A stretch of 64,000 bases of DNA. Source: Inga oerstediana (Eukaryota > Streptophyta > Magnoliopsida > Fabales > Fabaceae). This document shows, one piece after another, positions 46,730 through 58,059 of the stretch. The notes under the pieces are model-generated. The model saw only the letters and a list, made by a program, of their open reading frames with translations. It did not search any database and was not told the origin of the DNA. Location of the stretch: NCBI GenBank assembly GCA_963210345.1, contig OY723403.1, positions 54,063,999-54,127,998 on the forward strand, given 5' to 3'. Position 1 is the stretch's first letter. The number at the start of each line of letters is the position of its first letter. Position numbers and translations under genes: made by a program.

Positions 46730-49353
46730 TGTAACCCCCTTCCATAATTATATCCGAAATATGTGATTAAAGTGAAATAGAGACCAATAACAATTAAATA
46801 ATATTTACAAACCCATCTACCAGATGGGGTTTTCACAAATACGTTTCGAAATCTAATTAACCTGGTCTCATATTCAATTTTGAATATAATCACATCACGC
46901 GGAATATCACATTTATACAAATATCAGAGTGTACAACAATATCATCCCGGCAACTCCCAGGTTCATACCTTTACATAGAATTCATAGGGCACATCCACCC
47001 TTTACAATTCTTTGAATGGGGATTACACAGTTCTCCTCAAATACAAATACAAATACCCAAATGCTCATTCCAAATACATAATCAAATATTCTCATTCAAC
47101 ATATAACCAAATATACATTCCACAATATATACAACTCATATCCAAATACGAATACAAATCATCCCAATTATGATAACCAACTATCAAAAGATTACAACCC
47201 GAACGAGTCCCGTCACCCTTGACTGCTTGCTCCATCCTCGATCCACCTACCCTGTCTAAAATGTTGGTAAGGGAGGGTGAGATTTGAGAGAATCTCAGTA
47301 GGAAACAGATACCTATATGCATGTATGATATGTGTTTAATGCATGACATGCTTGCAATACATAACTCATGTTCACACAATGACATATCTGCGTGCTCAAT
47401 GTTTCAACAACATACTCATGGCCATAGCATAACTAGAAACAGAGCTACAATCATTCATACATGTTTAACATAATCCAGCAAAGCAATACATGCATCAATA
47501 CACAGACACAACATCAAAGCATGCAAGAGAGGTAAGTTCCCTACACTCTTTCCACGTAAGCTCCAGCTCCGGCTACTCACGATCAGGGCGAATATCCAAC
47601 CCTATAACCAAATCAAGGACATAGGGTCAATCTAAATTCCAAATCCTTACTTCCACATTACTTAAGGTTGGTTATCATTCACACCCTTTAGGTGGCTATA
47701 ATAAGCTCAACGAAAGCCTAAAGGATTGGGACGTACTATATTGAAAATCACCTTTCAAAATCACAAACTATTGAAAATAGGGGTTGACTACAGCCAAGAA
47801 CCCTCTAGCTGCAGCAAAAATGCACACAGAAGGTTTCTGGATGCAGCCAAGAATTTCTGGCTGCGGCCAAAATGTGCACAGAAACTTTTACGCAGCAGCC
47901 AGGATTTTCTGCTGCAGCCAAGGCAAATTAGGAAATTCATAACTAATTCCAAAAAAATAGACATGAGGTGATTTCAAAGCCAAATGAAATCTATTTAAGT
48001 CCTCTTCATAGGAAAAATATGAACCATTACTGGAAATCACCACAAAAATACAGAATTCCCCAAAATCCATTATTGCTCCAGAATCAAACCCAGTTTCGAC
48101 CTCAGACTTTGGGCAAACATAAATCCCAGTTCACAAAATGAAATGGCACAAATTATATGTCCATTTTAAAGCTTTGGATGTGAACTTTAAGACTAGAAAG
48201 TTTCATAATTTTATGACATTATTTTCCCAGTCAAAACGTCAACACAACCAGACTGCCCAGACAGAATTCACACTGGACAGAATTTCCAGTTTTGCAACCA
48301 TTGTGTCCAATCCAATTCAAACCAATTCCAATGATTAAATACCACAACATGACACCATTTTGAACAAAAAAGAATATCCAATTCCAACATTCACATTCCA
48401 CATGAAAATACCATAAAATCAGGGCCAAATTCACAATTCACAAAACTCATCCACAAATCACAAAACTTAGATCAAAAGGCTTCAAATACTCACCTCTTCC
48501 TCTTTCCCCAAACCAATTCTTTGATTCTCCATCTTTCCACTTTTGCTCAAGCTCTCAAACACCTCCAATCAAGAATCTAAAACCATAGAGATGAAGCTCT
48601 CATCACTATGAACAACTGTATAGAAGGTGATTAGAACATTAGAGGCCAACAAACAAGCTAAATCTCACCTTGATTCTTTCTCTTTCCTCCTCCACTTTGG
48701 GCGTTCATGGAAGCTAAGGAGAGAGATGAAGAATATGAAGAGGGTCAGATTTTTGGCCCTCATTTGACCATTTGGACGTCCAAATAAGGGAGGAGAGGAG
48801 AGAGGGAAGAGTTGACAAATTGACCAAGATCTAAAGGTCCAAATTGTGCCAAGTGTCAAGATCTTGTCACACCTCCATGAGCTTACCAAGGCACACATAC
48901 ATTGGATTCCACCCCTTGATCTCTTGCACAAATCAATCCTAACCATTGATCTTGAAGTTACCAATGAGTTTTCTCTTCGGTAACTGACCAATTGGTCGGT
49001 AACTTTACCATTTTGCCCCTGATTACGGCAATTCCTCTTGAATCACCACCAAACATACCATATCATTCCTTTTCTTCCCAATGCACCCTCCCCTATATTT
49101 TAAGTCAATTTAGATGTTAATCCATAATTGAACTTAAATACAGGGTTTCGGCGCTGCTCACAACACATACGAATCACATCGGGTGCCAAATCACACCATA
49201 ATCTCCAAAAGGGTTTATTCATCACTAACCACATCCACCTTTGGAGTCATTATCTCTTAATCACAATTTGGGATCTTACTAAACTGTGGCTTAGCAGTCC
49301 ACTTATCTCAGGCTTATTCTCTAGCCTCAAGTCTCAAAATTCGGGGTATTACA
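46730..49353 (-). mobile_element. Solo LTR (2624 bp) of a gypsy family, in Gypsy-2 leader
   Basis: On the plus strand it runs TGTAACCCCCTTCC...GGGGTATTACA. The flanks are CGACC (46725-46729) and CAACC (49354-49358), a 5-bp TSD with one mismatch. The Gypsy-2 leader reads on across it when compared with Gypsy-3. It is the same family as the solo LTR at 60884, in opposite orientation. The small ORFs inside are not considered genes. Confidence 0.85.
47765..47930. repeat. GGCTGCAGCC palindrome cluster in solo LTR
   Basis: Six or so copies of CTGCAGCCA/TGGCTGCAG spaced 20-40 bp, with GTGCACA/TGCACAC motifs between. The equivalent cluster in the opposite orientation lies at 62090-62210. Confidence 0.75.
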
Positions 49354-49497
49354 CAACCAAGGTCAGTGTATAGACCACATTCAATATTTAGTCAACTAGA
49401 GATAGTAGACATGACTTTGTGGAACAAGGGTAGTCACAATGTACCAGTGGTCGGAAGAAGATAGAGTTGGTATCTACATTTTGGCATGGGCACACAA

Positions 49498-49553
49498 AAG
49501 TTAAGCGTGCTCAACCTAGGGAAATCTCGAGATGGGTGACCCCCTAGGAAGTT
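49498..49553 (+). promoter_or_regulatory. 5S-rRNA-like Pol III internal control region in Gypsy-2 leader
   Basis: AAGTTAAGCGTGCT at 49498-49511 is identical to the box A region of plant 5S rRNA. After exactly 20 bases comes ATGGGTGACC (49532-49541), identical to the box C region, followed by a CCTxGGAAGT match. The 5' and 3' parts of 5S rRNA are not recognisable, so it is a promoter-like core rather than a 5S gene. The same block lies in Gypsy-3. Confidence 0.75.
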
Positions 49554-49559
49554 AAGTTG

Positions 49560-50690
49560 GTAGGTATGGAGACTTGAGGAATAGTGATTGCCTTTAGATT
49601 TCTCCGTGGCTAATGATCATTCAGTTATATGATTTAAAGAATACTTAGCAGCATAGAGATGATGATGATATAAGTATTGATTTTAATTTAGAACTTTTCT
49701 ATTGTAGAGAGTACTTCCTAGAAAGGTTCATTTGATGTGGTTATGGAAAATTGAGTCTTAGTGGTTGTTTTAAGGTTTCTCTATGGTATGTGATAATGTT
49801 AGTTAGTTATGACATACAGTACTATATGATGATTTTTAGTGTGTATATTGGGTATGACTGAGATAGAATGACCTTTAACTCAATTAATTTTAAGGTTACA
49901 GATCCAGTATGAAAGTAAGAATTGGATTGTAATCCAAGAATCAATGTTAAGCGTTAGGTTTGTAAGAATGCTGAAATGGTTTAGAGTCGTTTGAGGCATA
50001 AACTGTAGCTAATAATGCTCTGGTCAAAATTGGGCATAATCTTGTGATTAAGAGGCAATTAAAGAATATTATATGTTGCTTCTTTAACTAGAATGGTATG
50101 TTATAATATCTGAGCAATAATTTGTGGTGATTTGGGGTATTAATAGAATGATTTAATCAATAGAATATTAAAGCCTCTATGAGACAAATTGAGGCAGAAG
50201 AGTGGTAATTATGCCAATATCAATCCTAAAGGATCCGATCTTATAATATTGAAGGTTGAGGATAGGTTTGAATCATATCTAAGCTAAAATAGTGCTTAGG
50301 TTGAAATGTGAATCAGGTTACACTATGGTTCTGTTTCATGAAGAAAGTTGAACCTTATAGATGAGGTTGAACCTTTAGTAACGTTTTTAGGATATTACCT
50401 GAATACCACAGAGATTAGAGTAGGCGCTATTGATTCTGATTCTTAGCATGCCTATTGGGCATAATTAAGGAAAGTGATTTCTAATCTGTGTAATGTTGAG
50501 GTTCTAGACTTAATGGTGAATAGGAAAATGAAACCATACAGTCGAACAACCTGAACGGGAACCTCTGTTTAGACCTGCTCCTGAGGGAGATAGTCTGCAA
50601 ACATGAGCAACATGGTTTAGTCAATAGGGGGTTGCTATCGATAGAGGTGGGCACCCCTATTTTTAGAGGAAAGTTTAATTCCCAACTAAC
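49560..50690 (+). other. Gypsy-2 leader or rearranged internal sequence without clear coding
   Basis: Runs of short broken frames. It is much longer than the corresponding gap in Gypsy-3 (57841-58060), so it probably includes inserted or rearranged sequence. Confidence 0.4.
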
Positions 50691-50724
50691 AGAGAACTGG
50701 TTATTGATGGACTTAGCGTCTATA

Positions 50725-50850
50725 TTCTGATATACTCGAGGAGCAGAGAACAACATGAGAAGTACCTATGAGTGGTGCTAAGACATGTTGTCTCACAAAA
50801 TGGGGTCTATTAGATCCTAAAAGTTGAAATAGCATTAAGTTAAGATAGGC
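50725..50850 (+). pseudogene. Misplaced RT fragment upstream of gag
   Basis: Translation gives ILIYSRSREQHEKYL, a stop, VVLRHVVSQNGVY, resembling the segment after the gypsy RT catalytic motif, with a deletion between the blocks. It abuts a gag fragment at about 50855, the wrong order for an intact element. Confidence 0.45.
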
Positions 50851-50854
50851 CAAG

Positions 50855-51370
50855 AGGACAAGGAGTGCTTTGATGATTATCTAGCTTGTTTCATCCAATT
50901 GTCTCGATATTCTTCACACATGAGGTATCCGGATGATGAGGAATGGAGCTCTGACATGATGGTGCAGGTATTGAAACCAAAGTTGAAAGAGAAACTAGTT
51001 TCTAAACACTTTACAGTGTTCAACAAGGTGGTTGAAGAGTGTCAAATTATTGAGAACAACCTGTTGAACTGTACTATGATAGAACCAATAACAATAAGGG
51101 TGCGTCTGGTAGTGGGGGATCCTCACAAGACTGCAAAGATTAGGGTGGATTATCCAGAAGGACTAACAAAAAGTCATATCAGGTTGGGGGTTGTGGTAAT
51201 TAGAAACCTACACAAGGTAGAACATGCTAGCATTGTTACAAGCCATTCTATCATGGTAAAACATGTAATGGTGCACCAACTAGGCAGGCTTCAACTAGAC
51301 AAAATGTATGTTTTCAATGTTAGAAACTAGGGCATTTTGCTAGAGATTGGCCACAACAAAATAGCCAACG
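50855..51370 (+). pseudogene. Gypsy-2 gag fragment
   Basis: FDDYLACFIQLSRYSSHMRY, then EEWSSDMMVQVLKPKLKEKL is the C-terminal half of the retrotransposon Gag domain, colinear with Gypsy-3. At 51305-51360 the zinc knuckle survives as VFNVRN, a stop, GIFARDWPQQ, with its Cys residues lost. The N-terminal half is missing. Confidence 0.7.
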
Positions 51371-51414
51371 GAGCCTATACTAAGAGCTAAGGGCAGGGGC
51401 TATGCGATAACTCA

Positions 51415-51870
51415 AAAGGAGGCCAGAAAACCCCCTGAACTGATTCAAGGTATAGTTTCTCTTAATGGCAACTCAATACAAGTAATGTATTATTCGGGTG
51501 CTAGTAATTCCTTTATTGTATATGATTATGTGAGATAGCTAGACTTAAGTGTACATAGATTTCCATATGACTTGGTTGTGTCTATACCCACAGGTGTTAG
51601 AGTTGTTATAGCCGATGTCTATTTGAATTGTATAATAAATGCCGAGGGACATAAATCAATAGTGGATTTGATCTATCTACTGTGAGATTGGTTGAAAGTA
51701 ATCCTTGGTATTGATTGGTTAATGGTAAATAGTGTGTTGCTAGATTGTAGAAACAAAAGGGTCATATATACTAATATGCAATCACATACAAGTAAAGAAA
51801 TCAACCTTAAATTTCTTTCAGCAGCTGAGGCTAAGAGATGTCTGCATAAAGGTTGTCAGTGGTACATATT
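51415..51870 (+). pseudogene. Gypsy-2 aspartic protease, catalytic Asp lost
   Basis: EARKPPELIQGIVSLNGNSI, then VMYYSGASNSFIVYDYV: the D-S-G-A motif reads Y-S-G-A. Downstream VSIPTGVRVVIADVYLNCII and GIDWLMVNSVLLDCR follow the Gypsy-3 protease closely. Confidence 0.75.
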
Positions 51871-51881
51871 ATTGTTTTTCC

Positions 51882-52805
51882 ATGCAATTAGAAGCTGGAA
51901 CAACATTTAAAAGTATTCTTGTAATTAATAAGTTTCCAGATGTTTTTTCAAAAGATATCTGTAGATTACCTCCAGACAAGGAAGTGGAGTTTGCAATTGA
52001 CCTTAAGCTTGGAGCAGAACCAATTTCCAAAGCCCTATATAGAATAGCTCTGAATAAAATGGTAGAGTTGAAAAAGTATATTGAGGAGTTGTTGGAGAAA
52101 GGGTCCATTTGACCTAGTGTCTCGGCTTGGGGGAGCTCTAGTGCTCTTCATCAAAAAGAAAGATGGAGGCCTAGACTCTGTATTGATTACAAGGAGCTAA
52201 ATAAGGTGACCATGAAGAATTAATACCCACTTCTTAGAAATGATGATTTGCTCTATCAGTTATCTGGTTCCTATGTATTTTCTAAGATTGACTTAAGGTC
52301 AGGAAATTACCAGCTCAGAGTAAAAGCAGAAGATGTACCAAAAACTGCTTTCAGAACCAGATATGGCCACTGTAAATTTCTTGTAATGACATTTAGGCTG
52401 ACAAATATAGCTGCCACGTTCATGGACTACGTGAATCGAATTTTTCGTCTGTATTTAGACCAATTCGTAGTAGTCTTTACTGATGATATTCTGGTATACT
52501 CACAAAGTATAGTAGAACATGAACAGCATCTAAGAATAGTATCGAACATATTGAGAGATAAGCAACTTTATGCAAAGCTAAGCTAGTGTGAATTTTGGCT
52601 TTCAGAAGTTAAATTTCTGGGCTATATAGTCTCACAGCAGGGGTTTGGGTAGATTCTAGCAAAGTGGAAGTAGTACTAAACTGGAGGAGGCCAGAGACTG
52701 TTTTTGAAATATGTAGTGTTTTGAGTCTTGCCGGTTATTATAGGTGATTTATACAAAATTTCTCTAGAATAGCTTTGCCTATGACAAAGTTAACATGGCA
52801 AACTC
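51882..52805 (+). pseudogene. Gypsy-2 reverse transcriptase, 3'-truncated
   Basis: KEVEFAIDLKLGAEPISKAL opens the domain. Frame changes lie near 52110 and 52220. Then FSKIDLRSGNYQLRVKAEDV and the catalytic block FVVVFTDDILVYSQS (both Asp kept, the preceding Ile changed to Thr) run to 52586. YAKLS is followed by a stop and CEFWLSEVKFLGYIV. It ends near MTKLTW at 52805. Confidence 0.8.
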
Positions 52806-53875
52806 TGTTGGGATTGGCACGCATAGTGGAAGAATTTAAAATTTTTACCAATCCTAATCGAGGATCTACCAAAGGTGTTTAAACTGAGTTAGAAAGAATC
52901 GTACCTTTCTTTTATCCCAAGTTTTTGATCTTCAGAAGCCAACACGTCAATCAAATCCTTTTACTGGTATCCATACAAATATTACTCCAACACAAACTAC
53001 ATGCTAGCACCTCCAATGTCTCCTAGGATTTCCTTACGACTCTAAACTATCATTTATACATGAGTTATTTTGCTCCATTATTTTTATAACCCATGAGATC
53101 TATATTCGAATTTTAAAATTAATCTTGATTAATTTCAAAATTAATTAATCCTTAATTATCTTGATGAGCTAATTAAATGAATGAATTAATTAATCCTTAA
53201 TTATCTTGATGAGCTAATTAAATGAATTTAGTTTAATTAAATCTGTCATATAGTTTTAATTTAACCTATTTAGTTAATATGAATAAAGAGTTAATAGATT
53301 TAATTTATCCTTATAAATTAAATATGAGATATTATATCTCTATCATGTTAGTTATTAAATTTAATTTTATTAGATAAAATTAAATTTAAAACTAACACAA
53401 TATGATAATATTATCATATATATATATGTATGTATGTATTTCAAAAATACATATACATATATATATATATATAATATTATTAATTTTCTTTTCACGAATT
53501 TTATATTATATAAATATTAAATTCTTCGACTCTAGATTAAACATTATCTCGTGTTGGACCATTTTTGTGTGCAACCCTGTAGGCCCATACGAAGTTCGCA
53601 GTGGGCCAATAACTATACTAACCCACAAATATTAAGTGGCCTCTAGCAAGACATTATGACTACCCAATTCATATGAGGATTGTTAATACGATGCAACCTG
53701 TCATACAACCATGTCACGTCCCTTTTGTCACACGATATTTTGGTTAAGGATGAGGCATAGATGATGTCATTCTCCTATTCCTGACCATTACTTTCCTGAT
53801 TCTTGAGTAGTATGACAATAGAAATGGAAACTCCTTTTCATCGTAGTATGGCCATACATTTCTTAGACTCACTGA
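52806..53875 (-). repeat. Copia-B-family LTR, truncated, in Gypsy-2
   Basis: Starts TGTTGGGATTGGCACGCATA on the plus strand and is colinear with 18805-19835. It lacks the remainder that would end CCAACA. It is more diverged from the Copia-B LTRs than they are from each other. An AT-dinucleotide tract lies near 53405-53480. No TSD can be assigned. Confidence 0.85.
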
Positions 53876-53971
53876 AGGCAGAGCTATAAGTTATCGTTAG
53901 TTTATTTTGGTAGTTTATGGACAAAATTTGTGCATATATTTAAACCCTATAGGGAGTTCTTGTATCGTAAA
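53876..53971 (+). repeat. Gypsy-3 5' LTR, fragment before solo LTR
   Basis: GCAGAGCTATAAGTTATCGT to CTTGTATCGTAAA matches the last third of the LTR ending at 46500 (near 46310-46410). It continues at 56893. Confidence 0.7.
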
Positions 53972-56892
53972 TGTAACACCCATGTTTTGAAAGCATATAG
54001 ATGGCAAGAGTGTAGTAATATCTTTAAAAAGGAGACCAGTAATCTTTTGTAAATAGCGGAAGTCCCAACTTCAAGCAGAGTGTGGAGCTGCACTTGAATG
54101 AGTTTTCAAAATCTTTTGAAAAATCATTTTCAGATTAGGTCTCATGATTTATTTTAAGCCATCCGTTTCAGGTTCATTTCTTCATATCAAAGTGTTTACT
54201 AATAAGTTCTCTGCTGAAAACCCAATCTACTATGTTTAATTAACGGCCCTAGGTGGATGGCTGTCTACTACTGGTACGAATGTCGATGCGCGTTCGCTTA
54301 TATACAGGCGCTTACATACATGTCAGTACGAGACTGACCACACTTAAATACAACTTACATACAATCTCCAAAATAGATAACTAACATAAACTAAATTCTA
54401 AGTCCTTTGCTTCATTCGCCCGTGTTTACCTTCTTGCCTGAGGAACTACTTGCCTGAACTGAAAATTTGTTTTGGAAAAATAGGGTGAGATTCAATGAAT
54501 CTCTGTAGTAACAGATATCACTCATATAAAATGCACATATATCATGCCATGTCAACCAAAGTTACAGTACAATCAACATATTCAACATTCAGAGATAAAT
54601 TCACAATATGCAGAAAGCATAAAGTTACCAATTCAAGGACAACCGTCCCTTGCCACAGCGCTGGGAAATTCTACTGGGCCTTAGCCCTTCTCATCTGAAT
54701 GTTTTAAATTCACAATAGTACAAACATGCATATAACATATCACATAGTACGTGAGGGATAAGTTACTACCTGACAATTTTTTCAAATCTTGATCTTGATT
54801 GACGTGCTTTGAACATCCTGGGCAAGTGTCAAATCCTATAAATTATAATTTACGGGCAATGAGTTATTTCTTAGTCCAACTCTTCATAAATTATTCTCTT
54901 ATGTTGGTTACCATTAGAGTCACTACATTAGGCCCAAAATGAAGCTAATGAGCTCAAGCTACTCCAAATGCTTAACTTAACTCTTAAATGTTCAATTTTA
55001 TTACAAAAACTCTTTGCTTTGAATTTTCGCACATTTACCAAAAGCTGGCAGATTTTTCACTGAATTTTGAAAAATCATAACTAATTCTAGAAAAATCGAA
55101 TTGGGGTGATCCAAAATTCTATATAACCCTTATTAAGTTTATTTTCAGTGAAAAATACTTTCAGTAGCCGAAAGACTGCGTACACTTCCCAGTTTTTCGT
55201 TTTCTCCCTACTGCCAGAAAATTTGACCAGTTTTAATGGTCTACTTCAAACATTCATAACTCCTAGTATACTTATTGAAATCCTTCATAATACCTATCAA
55301 ATTAAAGGTCTATAAGTATACTTTAATTCTGGAAAATCTCATAATCAACAGATGAAGTTTGGATAGTGAAAGTTTCACCACAACAAAACTGCCAGACAAA
55401 AATGCACACTGGCAACTTTGTTGCACAAGTAGACTTAATTTCCAATTTTTGATTCTTTAAACCATTCTGTCAAAAATTATAACCAGAGCCTATTCCCACA
55501 TAATTTTTCGTGTAGAATCCAATGGAAAGTTCAAAAATACCAAAATAAAATTATTTATACCAGATTTAGCCCCCAACCGAAATCTGCCTCCCAAAACAAC
55601 AAAAATTCCACTTTGTGATTTTAACAACCAACAAGTCTAATACTTCTCCAAACATCATATATCACCTTATATATATGATTAAAAAATCTTCCTTCTTCAA
55701 AAACACCCCTTGAATGAAATACATGGGTGGTTGAAGAGCTAAGAAAAACTCAATGAAATCACAAAGTATTTGGTTCAAAAGAAAGCCTATGCTTACCTCT
55801 TCGCGTTTCTACAAGTGGTTTGGTATTCCAGCAGCACTCTGGTAGACTAATTGGCACAAAACACCTCAGATAAGAAATCTAATACCAAAGAATTGAAGCT
55901 TATAGTGAGTAGAGGAAGTTTCCTGAAGGACTTACTGGACAATAACGGTGATTTAGGGTTGAAATCGGCTCCGGTAGTCAAGAAAACTCACTATTCACTC
56001 CTCCTTCTCTCTTCTTGTGTTCTTAAGCTTAAGAAATCTGATTTCCCTTTCTCTTTCCATGGTTGCACGAAATTTTGCCATTTAATTAGGCATGGATGGT
56101 TGTGATTTAATCACATAAAATGATCTCATCTCATCTTGCCACGTGTCACAAGTTTAAGGCTTAAGAGTGCCACGTGTCATGCAACCATTTGTCTTCCACT
56201 TTTCTCTTTCTTCGGTGGGTCATAAATGGTCAGGGGTAGGGAAGGCCTGACAATTTCCCTGGACTCCTGGGTTCGGTGCTCGACTTAGAAAGTAAGCGAC
56301 CCGGCCGGAGACCGGTGAATTCCCCGGACTCAGACGCAAGATGGCGTAATCCGGAGATGACAACACGAAAGGCTTAAAGTGGGTGAAATAATGTGTAATG
56401 ATGAGGGACACATGTCACCCCCTCATTTGGCCAACACAAAAACATGTTTTTACTTTGTAATTATTTTGGGACACTTGTCATTTCCTTATTTGGCCAACAT
56501 GAAAGATGTGTCATCATGAGTCATAATGAGCTGTCATTACATACTTTACTAAAGTTCTTTTTAATAAAGTTGCTCCATCGGTGCATTACCCGGAATTCTA
56601 CGTGGGACCCACGTGGGACCATGGCACACTTATCGAGGCATATCCCGAAATGTCCGAATTCCTCCGATCTCGCAACTGATGCCCCTGAACCCTGCAGCCA
56701 TCGACGAATTTTGCTCCGACTTCTTACACTTGTATTTTTACAATATTGACTTCTCGATTTCTGTGGATGACACAATGGATATTTGGGAATTCTGGAAGTA
56801 ACTCTACCTTTAATTGTAAATACCGATAATTATTGTATTCTATTATTTCCATATTTAAACGTTTTTAGTATTGTAAAATTTGGTATATTACA
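53972..56892 (-). mobile_element. Solo LTR (2921 bp) with perfect TSD GTAAA
   Basis: On the plus strand it runs TGTAACACCCATG...GGTATATTACA. GTAAA precedes it (53967-53971) and follows it (56893-56897), and the interrupted Gypsy-3 LTR reads on across it. The small ORFs within it are not considered genes. A related LTR fragment ends the window (63590-64000). Confidence 0.95.
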
Positions 56893-56994
56893 GTAAACAA
56901 GTACTTCTTATTAGTATATTTGTACTATTTCTGTATGACATAAAACTATGCCTTTATCACTTTGGAAAATATCAAAATGCTAAGGGGGTTGACA
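56893..56994 (+). repeat. Gypsy-3 5' LTR, end fragment
   Basis: Runs from the TSD copy to GGGGGTTGACA at 56994, matching the LTR end at 46500 (ATTTCTGTATGxC, then ACTATGC, then the terminal TTGACA/TTTACA). Confidence 0.75.
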
Positions 56995-57785
56995 TTTTTT
57001 GTATCTAAGCTAAAAGCAGTTCTGGCATTATCAAAATAGTATACTGATATGGTCTTGTTTACAGGTTAACAAGAACAATGCGTGGAAGGCGAAAACAGCG
57101 GGATAGGTCACCATCGTCAGTGAAACATGGTTCCTTGAGTTAAGGATCCCTGAGGGGCAGTATTTTGTAGAGACGAGGAATCTAGAAAGCGGGTTCGAGT
57201 TAGACTAATATACAGGCCACAGCCGAGACCCAAGATAGTACCTAAAGAATCAGTAGGACATTCCAAACAGCCACTCTCTAATGGGACAGTGTTTGATTTC
57301 TGTATTACTACTCTCTCTAGAGCTATACCAGTGTATGTGATATGACTTGTGGTAGGACAAGAGGTTGTAGGATATGCCTGGTGCAGGTACTGATGGTCTT
57401 TCCAAAAATATGGCACACCAATAGCCCAGTACCTAACATATTTGGATTATGTAGATATTCTTTGTTAGGAGCAAGTTCCATGGAGACTGGACTATCCAAA
57501 CGAGGTTTGGATTTACACATAATATATACTTATTTTCCAACACAGCATTTTGGGCAGGGAGAAGAATAGGCTAGTAGAATGGGGCCTGAACGACCATTTT
57601 GGCAAGTTCATGTATCACATGACACTGTACGTGGCAAAGTACATGTATAACAACTAGTAGAGGGCCTATACCCAATATTTTGGTAACCGGAGGCAGCCAA
57701 CATGACTTTTGAAAATTTAAGTCACAATGTACTAGTGGATAGAAGTGGATATAGTCAGTATCTATTTTTTGGCACGGATATAGAA

Positions 57786-57840
57786 AATTTAAGCATGCTC
57801 ATCCTAGGAAAATCACGGGATGGGTGACCCCCTTGGAAGC
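57786..57840 (+). promoter_or_regulatory. 5S-rRNA-like Pol III internal control region in Gypsy-3 leader
   Basis: AATTTAAGCATGCT, 20 bases, then ATGGGTGACC and CCTTGGAAG. It has two changes in the A-box part relative to plant 5S rRNA and none in the ATGGGTGACC part. It occupies the same leader position as 49498-49553. Confidence 0.7.
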
Positions 57841-58059
57841 TATATGTATAGTTATGTCATAATGTGTAAAAGATGACAAAGTCATATTGTATAGTAGTTA
57901 TAGGTTGTATGGTGTTAAGAGCTTTCCTTAACAGCTATAACTATTTGTTGTATGATATATATGACATACTTTTTTGCCCGAAATTTTGAGAAATGACAAA
58001 AATGCCTTTTTTTCATGTGAATTTATTTCTTCTCTATTTTCATATAGTAAAATACAAAG

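Larger units (their letters stand above)
46501..52805 (+). mobile_element. Gypsy-2 internal region (Tekay-like), truncated in RT
   Basis: Leader 46518-46729 is interrupted by a solo LTR (46730-49353) and continues with a 5S-like block, gag, protease and RT. It ends at 52805 where a Copia-B-family LTR begins. The order and motifs follow Gypsy-3 and Gypsy-1. Confidence 0.8.

Noticed and set aside
49440..49570. True 5S rRNA gene
   Set aside because: Only the internal control region and a short tail match; the first 48 bases and the 3' end do not, and it lies in a retroelement leader.
56220..56801. GC-richer overlapping frames as a host gene
   Set aside because: They lie inside a solo LTR with a perfect TSD, and show no conserved motif.
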